Shown here piece by piece: positions 58,501 to 64,000 of a stretch of DNA of 64,000 nt. This stretch comes from Pholis gunnellus (Eukaryota; Chordata; Actinopteri; Perciformes; Pholidae). Made by a program: the position numbers and the translations under genes. The notes under the pieces are model-generated. The model was not told where the DNA came from and did no database searches. It saw only the letters and a program-made list of their open reading frames with translations. The DNA lies in NCBI GenBank assembly GCA_910591455.2, contig OU342817.1, positions 979,268 to 1,043,267 of the forward strand. Reading direction: 5' to 3'. Position 1 is the first letter of the stretch. Each line of letters begins with the position of its first letter.

Positions 58501-61500
58501 GTGATGCGTCTCACCTTCGGTGGGCTTCAGGTCGTTCTCCTCCAGAGCAGACTGCTTCTCCGGATCCGCTTTGTCGTTCTGATCCCACTTCTTCTGGATC
58601 TGAAACACCTTGTTTTTATATTTCATACCGCAGGATGAGCAACCACAGCAACACGATATTAAACCTCGTGTTTAAGATACGAAATGTAACGAGAACGTAG
58701 TTTACCAAAGTCTTTCATAGTTTGTTCAGTGTAATAAAACATTAAGTGTTAAATGTTCCTTATTTTTATAATAAAAAGAGTAAACCAACAGGAGGACAGT
58801 GTCTTTGACACTTGAACTACCGTCTGTTCTAAATAAATCGCATCCTGATGTCATTACCAAACTAACCCGGGTCTGAACTGTGACTTCATAAAATGTCCTT
58901 TTGACTGCTGTTGAAATGACCAAACAAAGATCACAGTCTGACCTTCTGTTTCTTGTCCTTGTACATCTTCCCCAGCGTCAGGAAGTGTTCGATCAGGAAC
59001 ATGATGTAGACTCCGCTCAGCGCCGTCAGACCTTTCCACACCGCGTCCAGGTTTTCCTCCTGCTCCTCGTGGAGGTGATGTCCCCCCGAGTCCATCCCAG
59101 AGTCCTCGTGGTGGTGGTGGTGCTGGAGGTGGTGGCCTCCCTGAGACTGAAGCCCCCACAGATATGAAACACACAAACAGACTGATGAACCTGAACCCAC
59201 CATTGTCTGGACTTTGGGGCCACCCTCTCTGTATTTAGGAGTCAAACCCGTCAACATCTGGTGATCTGAGCACTTATTGGGAGTCGGTGTGGACAAAGAA
59301 ACCTGAACGAGGTGATCTGAGACGGAGTATCGAGATCAGTGAATGTCTGGTCACATTGGTCATCTTGTTTACTTATTCTCACGTCCTATAGTCATTGAAC
59401 TATTCACATGTTTGTCTAACGATAGTGTTTTTACAGCGTCTGGCTGTGATAAACGGTGTCGTTTTGGCGATTGTTGAAAGAAAACATGCTGTTTCACACC
59501 TTAAAGAGGGTTTTTTGGGGGTTCGGCGGGTTAAAGTGCTTCAGGACAAAACTTTAAATCTGACCCCGACATGCTGATGACGGGAGGACGTGCGTCGTCC
59601 CGTGGTAAAGAGGAAGCGGGCGCCGCGCTGACTCACGTGGGGGATGAGGTGAAGGAAGGCGTCGCCGCTCAGCGAGCCGACCGCCAGCGCCACCAAGAAG
59701 CTGAGGAGGAACTTGAAGAAGACGGTGTTCATGAGCGGGATGAGGACGACGCCGAGCAGAGACAGCAGGCTGATGACCGTGATGGAGAGGAACCCTCCGA
59801 CCCACGCTGCAACGCACACATCGCTTAACTTCTCCACAAACATACACGCCGCATAAACTTCTCTCCACAGATTTGAGTCTTTCGCCGTCTTACCTATCGC
59901 GATGTTTTTGGCACTTTCTCCACCGGAGCGTTCCCCGTGGTCGTGGGCCGAGTTGTTGCGGTCACCGTGGTGGTCGTGACCGTGTTCATGGTCTAGAAAA
60001 TGAGGAGCGGGATTAAACAAATCCAGTTCGATCACATCAATGTACCAAACGTAGAAGCTGGGTTGGACAACACACTGCACACATGTTGCTGATGTCTGAA
60101 CGTCGTCTTCCTACTTACGTGACACGTGAACATAAGTTTTAGTTTCAACAAACGGACTCGTACCTCCCCCCTCGTGTTCCGCAGGACCTCCGTGCAGGAT
60201 GCACGCTCCGCCGTCTATCTGGCTGAGGAGGGCGGGGCAGAGGAAGCTGAAGTCGGCGAGCGTCACCCCCCCCTCCTGAGACATCCCGTGTGACGAGAGG
60301 ATGCTGGAGGCGTTCTGACACTGCAGGGAAAACAACAACAACAACAACAACGGGACTCATTCAGGAGACAACGATACTTATATGAACAGTCATTGTAGGT
60401 CCTAGTGGTACTGGAGTTCACTACTTGGCCACCAACGTTTTTGCATGAACCAAATATTGAATATTACGGAATATGGTTAACGATAAACTGCGATGGGGTC
60501 AGTACGGATCCATTACGGTCCGTTAAACCACTATCAATGACCCCGATTTCTTTATTTGAACACTGGTGAGTTAAGCAGTTTGTCGTACCTCCACACTCGC
60601 CACACTTCGGTTGTGGGGAAGATCCTGGTTCATGTGGTCGTGATCATGATCGTGGTCGTGATCATGATCGTGGTCGTGCCCGTGGTCCCCCCTGCTGACT
60701 GCAGCTGCCTGAGTCTGGCTCTCGGTGACCAGTCTGGCAGCAGACGCTCTGGTGGTTTCCGCCCCAGTAGGACCGGGTGGTCCCAGGCTGCCGTCTTGTC
60801 TCTTATTAACCTCATCTGATCTCGCCATCAGCTGGGCGCTGTACACCGCCGTGATGCCGACCTCCTGCGCCGCCGTGGTCTTCTTGTCGTGCAGGTTGTG
60901 GTGGATGTCCTGACCTTTGGAGACTTCAGAGGACTTTGGAAACTTCCCGTGCTGCGAAGGTTCGGCATGTTTCTGGGGGTGCGAGTTGTTGTGGTGGTCG
61001 TCTTCGTGGAGGTGGTGGTGGCGGTGGCCTCCCTGGTGTTGGTGGTGGTGGTGGTGATGGTTCTGATGGTGGCCCGGTTGCTCGTGATGTTGCACCATAA
61101 CAGTCCTGATGCGATCCAACCCCACGTTCTGTAAGAGACGCTTCAAACCGGCCAGAGAGATGGTGCCGTTTTCTCCATATCTGTTCGGTTTCATTCAAAC
61201 AATAATCATCAGTCTTTGAACAAGTGACCACTAAACTGTTTAATGTACAAGAATATCTAAATCCTACCAAAAGCTTCAAGTGATTCCTTCAAAATGTGGA
61301 GTTCAGGTTTTAATCACGTTTTAAAAAAGCAAAGCAGACCGAGCTAAATGTGAAGTTCTGTACGGTCCGGTGCGTTGACACGAGCTCACCTGTTGAACAG
61401 AGCCTCCAGGTGTTTCCTCTGGCTCTGCTCGGCTCTCTGCGAGTCGACCGCGGCCGACAGTGAACGCACCGCGCCGGCCGTCTGCGTGGCGGACGGGCCG

Positions 61501-61571
61501 CAGTCGGAGCCGGACGTCCCGACGCCGCCGGACAAACTCACGGCGACGAGAAACACCAACGCCAACATCAT
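54923..61571 (-). CDS. slc39a6: Zinc transporter ZIP6 (LIV-1), eleven coding exons
   Basis: Moves zinc into the cytosol across the plasma membrane; LIV-1 subfamily. Coding exons (minus): 61571-61390, 61180-60589, 60320-60164, 59992-59894, 59806-59637, 59146-58943, 58599-58515, 58324-57938, 57275-57195, 57025-56835, 55075-54923. Phases agree, giving 766 aa, close to the roughly 755 of mammalian ZIP6. Residues 1-19 are a signal peptide. The extracellular half is very His-rich (HH and HDHD clusters) with the LIV-1 CPALLSQID word. Membrane helices begin with WVGGFLSITVISLLSLLG near 345. The intracellular loop has the CENKCHSHFHDT word. The metal-binding HNFSDG and CHELPHELGD motifs lie near 615 and 643. 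LFNRYGENGTISLAGLKRLLQN and VWKGLTALSG are like ZIP6, not ZIP10. The last exon ends with EHKIQLDLGY. The acceptor of exon 6 could be 59140, losing two residues. Confidence 0.92.
55205..55275 (-). repeat. Fragment of dispersed repeat family A (reverse)
   Basis: In reverse it reads AAGTGGACGTAGTCGTCACC then GGTCTGTGGACCGCTG, matching the 5' part of the element. Confidence 0.5.
55497..55558. repeat. (GT)n microsatellite in slc39a6 last intron
   Basis: About 30 uninterrupted GT units in the intron 55076-56834. Confidence 0.97.
56060..56800. repeat. 22-bp minisatellite, about 33 units, in slc39a6 last intron
   Basis: Unit CCCAGAGCCAGTCCCCGTTTAA and its variants (CCCGTTAA, CCCCATTAA, CCCGGTTAA, CCGTTTAA) repeats head to tail over about 740 bp, ending 35 bp before the exon 11 donor (56834). 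Units mix single-base variants in no simple order. On the transcribed (minus) strand it is G-rich, with alternating GGG and GGGG runs. It is not a CRISPR array: there are no spacers. Confidence 0.97.
57276..57937 (-). other. slc39a6 intron with repeat fragment
   Basis: Intron between the exons ending at 57275 and starting at 57938. A fragment of dispersed repeat family A with ACAAAACACCGAACTCAAGG and GCTTGAAAACATCAGTGC lies at about 57661-57705. Nothing else identified. Confidence 0.45.
60631..60685 (-). repeat. Coding (His-Asp)n repeat in slc39a6
   Basis: A GTCGTGATCATGATCGTG unit (18 bp, plus-strand view) repeats about three times within coding exon 2 and codes for a His-Asp run. Such tracts can vary in length between individuals without breaking the frame if multiples of three are gained or lost. 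Confidence 0.75.
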
Positions 61572-62981
61572 CTCTGCCGAGAAAACAAGAACATCTGTGA
61601 GTCTGCAACTAACGCTTTTACAAGCAGAAATACCAACCATTCACTGCTTCTGTCTGTGTTATAACAGTGAACTTTATCTACAGCACACTGAGGGACAACG
61701 TCACAGGACTGTGACTGATGCTTATTCAGAGAAAAAGACAGATTACCATGAACAAGCTCAGCTCAGTGTTCCTTTCTGTTGACTCAGTTAATAACCAAAA
61801 AGCAACAAACGAGGTCGTGTTTTACTGTCAATAATGAACCAACTCATCCTCTGAGCTCCAGTTCAAACAGAAAACTGGACGCGACTGAGAAGAGAAACGG
61901 AGACTCAAGAATAAAGAGAATAAATTACAGTTTATATATATATATAACACAAAGGCTCAAGATCACAGAACAGGAACGTGATGGCCTTCATTTAACTGTT
62001 ATTTTAACTGTTCGGACACTTACGTTAAATTAAAAGTTCTACAATACTTCATTCAAAGTAAATGTCTTGCATTCAAAAACGTATACAGCGGTTTATCCAG
62101 CAAATGTACGAATTATACAATTGTTATATACTTGTTATATAATTGACTTGTAACAGAGTATTTCTACACTGTTGTATTGCTACGTTTACTTTAGTTAAAG
62201 ATGGGAGTACTTCTACCACCTCTGGTCAATTTAAAGACCATCAAAATAAATAAAATAAAATAAAGATAGTGAAGATAATAACTTGTACAAACAAGACAAC
62301 AACCTGGTGTGTAAGAAGATACTGAAACACTTGAGTATGTTGTTTTCAAAAACACTTCAAGTGAAACTTTGAGGTACTTGTACTTTATATTTGATCCTAC
62401 TTTATACAACTATACTCCACACGGCATGAATTAGTACTTTTTACAGCGGTGGGTAGTCGTTACTTGTGCAGATAAAATATGATGTATCGTTATAAAAGTA
62501 CATGAAACAGAATATTCAACGTGCAGAATTAGTGTATCACATTTGTTTGAAACGTGATCAAAAAGTAATTACGATGTAACGAGTTACATTATGTTGATGA
62601 AGTAATTAAAATAGCTACATATAGTAACTGTAACTTATTCCATCTTTAGGTGACGCAAACAGGAAACAATGTCGCCCGGTTCGTCTGATGTGAAGCCGAA
62701 CTGAAGAGCAGCTGCTCACTATGATGGATCCTCTTCATGTGATTTCATGTTAAACTCACAGGTTTCTGATGGAGTTTAATATTAAACTCACATGATTGTG
62801 AACGAGGTCTGGTCTCTGGTGCAGAGTTAGAACAGAACCAGCTCAGGGTTCCCGGATGTTTATTTTAGAAACATTACACGGCTCGTTAATAATACCGCCA
62901 CTCAGCTCACCGTTATTAATCAACAATGCACGAACACTGCACAGTGTTCAGTGTGCGGGGTTAGCTCGTGACGGTTCTCAC

Positions 62982-63060
62982 CTCCTCTGCTCGGTTTAGA
63001 GCTCCGACGCTGACAGATGGCACGAGCCAGGTGGCTTCGGGCCCTCGTGCTGCCGCCCAC
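62982..63060 (-). other. Putative 5' noncoding exon of slc39a6
   Basis: GC-rich sequence ending in a GTGAGA donor (plus-strand TCTCAC at 62976-62981) about 1.4 kb upstream of the coding start. The exon acceptor before the ATG at 61571 is at about 61574-61576. The transcription start is not located. Confidence 0.45.
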
Positions 63061-63422
63061 GCGCCGCCTTGTTAAAGTTTAATAATAATATCACACCGTG
63101 AACATCTTAAAACCCTTCTCCCGGCGGCACAACCGGTGTGTGTGCGTTCGATCCCAGAGGAGAAACGCACTCGGTGGAGGTAAACAGTAACACGTTGGTG
63201 TTGTGCGCTCTGCACCAAGCTCGGTGCCGTGTGCACAAAAGACGGAAACAACCCGGAAGCTGAGGAGCGGACATGCTTCACGGTATCACACCAACAAAGA
63301 AGAAGAAGAAGACGATGAAGACGCCTTTACTTACGGTGAAGTGATGCTATTTTAATATCCTCTTCGGTTGATGTAAGAACGTCTCGCGCTACTCTCCGGT
63401 CCGGTTAATGAATGAATGAGAG

Positions 63423-63426
<4 letters not shown>

Positions 63427-63502
<76 letters not shown>
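63427..63502. repeat. (GT)n microsatellite upstream of slc39a6
   Basis: About 37 GT units. Open frames through it (63412-63774) are artefacts of the repeat. Confidence 0.97.
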
Positions 63503-63505
<3 letters not shown>

Positions 63506-63689
63506 CTCCTTCAGGGGCTGTCGGAACAATTAGTTGCGAACCAAAGAGAGGGAGAACAGGAGGGGATCACGTTGATTATATGGGGATATTTTCATCATCA
63601 AGTCTAACTTTTCATGTTTTTTTTAAATTATTTGTTGCTGGTGGAAATGCTTCCATAGCTTTTCATTCATATGTATCTGTCTGTGTCTG

Positions 63690-63800
63690 TTTGTTAACCG
63701 AGCTAGAAGAAGTATTCAGATCCTTTACTGCAGTACAAGTACTAGTGAAAGTACTCATTCAAACCTCTACTTAAATATAAGTATGTCAGTATTATCAGCT
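63690..63800 (+). repeat. AAGTATTCAGATCCTTTACTG-type teleost repeat
   Basis: Contains AAGTATTCAGATCCTTTACT and GCAGTACAAGTACTAGTG. Related fragments occur at about 22300-22430, 28290-28430, 36930-37070, 51890-51940 and 62340-62450. It is one of the most frequent teleost interspersed repeats. Confidence 0.6.
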
Positions 63801-63931
63801 AAATGCAGTTAAAGTGAAAGTGTTGATAAACTGTGTCTGGGTTAGTTTCACTGCTGTGGAAGCTTTAAACTCATTAAAGCTGCAAAAAAACATGAAACAA
63901 ATTCAACATTCAATAGAACGACAAGCAGACC

Positions 63932-64000
63932 GTCCAGACCGATCCTCTATGTGAACCAGTCTCAGTGTAGACCTGATCCTCTATGTGAACCAGTCTCAGT
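63932..64000. repeat. 32-bp tandem repeat running off the window end
   Basis: GATCCTCTATGTGAACCAGT followed by CTCAGT recurs with a period of about 32 bp. The array continues past the end of the window, so its length is unknown. Confidence 0.8.

Noticed and set aside
57912..58504. Long plus-strand frames opposite slc39a6 exon 9, rich in Val, Gly and Arg
   Set aside because: They are antisense shadows of the His-rich zinc transporter exon; codon bias of His/Asp on the other strand explains the open frames. The same holds for 60889-61134.
54923..61571. Assignment as slc39a10 instead of slc39a6
   Set aside because: The YGENGTISLAGLKRLLQN and WKGLTALSG words, the CENKCHSHFHDT loop and the EHKI-type C-terminus fit ZIP6; ZIP10 differs at these places.

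Overview
The window is vertebrate nuclear DNA, almost certainly from a percomorph-type teleost. It has split genes with GT-AG introns, long CA/GT microsatellites, many teleost dispersed repeats, and orthologues of recognisable vertebrate genes. A 100-bp run of N at 28113-28212 marks an assembly gap.

Layout. (1) 2974-7322, minus: a five-exon claudin of the claudin-15/10 group (219 aa). (2) 11129-18691, plus, divergent from the claudin: a seven-exon class II cytokine receptor that I recognise as interleukin-20 receptor beta (297 aa). (3) About 18.7-26.7 kb: no confident gene; a CpG-rich promoter-like stretch near 21.2 kb, an exon-like block with an in-frame stop at 23.7 kb, and foldback repeats. 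(4) 26.8-41.5 kb: a tandem segmental duplication of about 5.7 kb. Each unit carries one intact intronless-coding P-loop GTPase gene on the minus strand (29094-30773 and 37755-39434, 559 aa each), with noncoding TATA-type 5' exons and a decayed tail of another GTPase copy. A third, inverted copy of that tail lies at 41.2-41.5 kb. An LTR-like inverted repeat sits between the units and a dead hAT transposase follows them. (5) 44068-50652, plus: a two-exon gene for a 1263-residue protein. Its N-terminal half resembles the stonustoxin/SNTX perforin-like family, followed by two fibronectin type III domains and then the same GTPase plus Cys-rich tail module as the two standalone genes. (6) 54923-61571, minus, convergent with the previous gene: a twelve-exon zinc transporter, slc39a6 (ZIP6/LIV-1, 766 aa), with a 33-unit minisatellite in its last intron.

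How the genes relate. The claudin, the receptor and ZIP6 are ordinary single-copy vertebrate genes. The notable part is 26.8-50.7 kb, where a perforin-like/FN3/GTPase fusion protein lies beside two standalone GTPases sharing its C-terminal module, including an invariant eight-cysteine motif after the G domain. Duplication, decay and inversion around them look like a rapidly turning-over family of the kind seen in innate immunity. That these proteins act together (for example co-assembly through their G domains to control a membrane-active N-terminal domain) is my inference and is not shown by the sequence.
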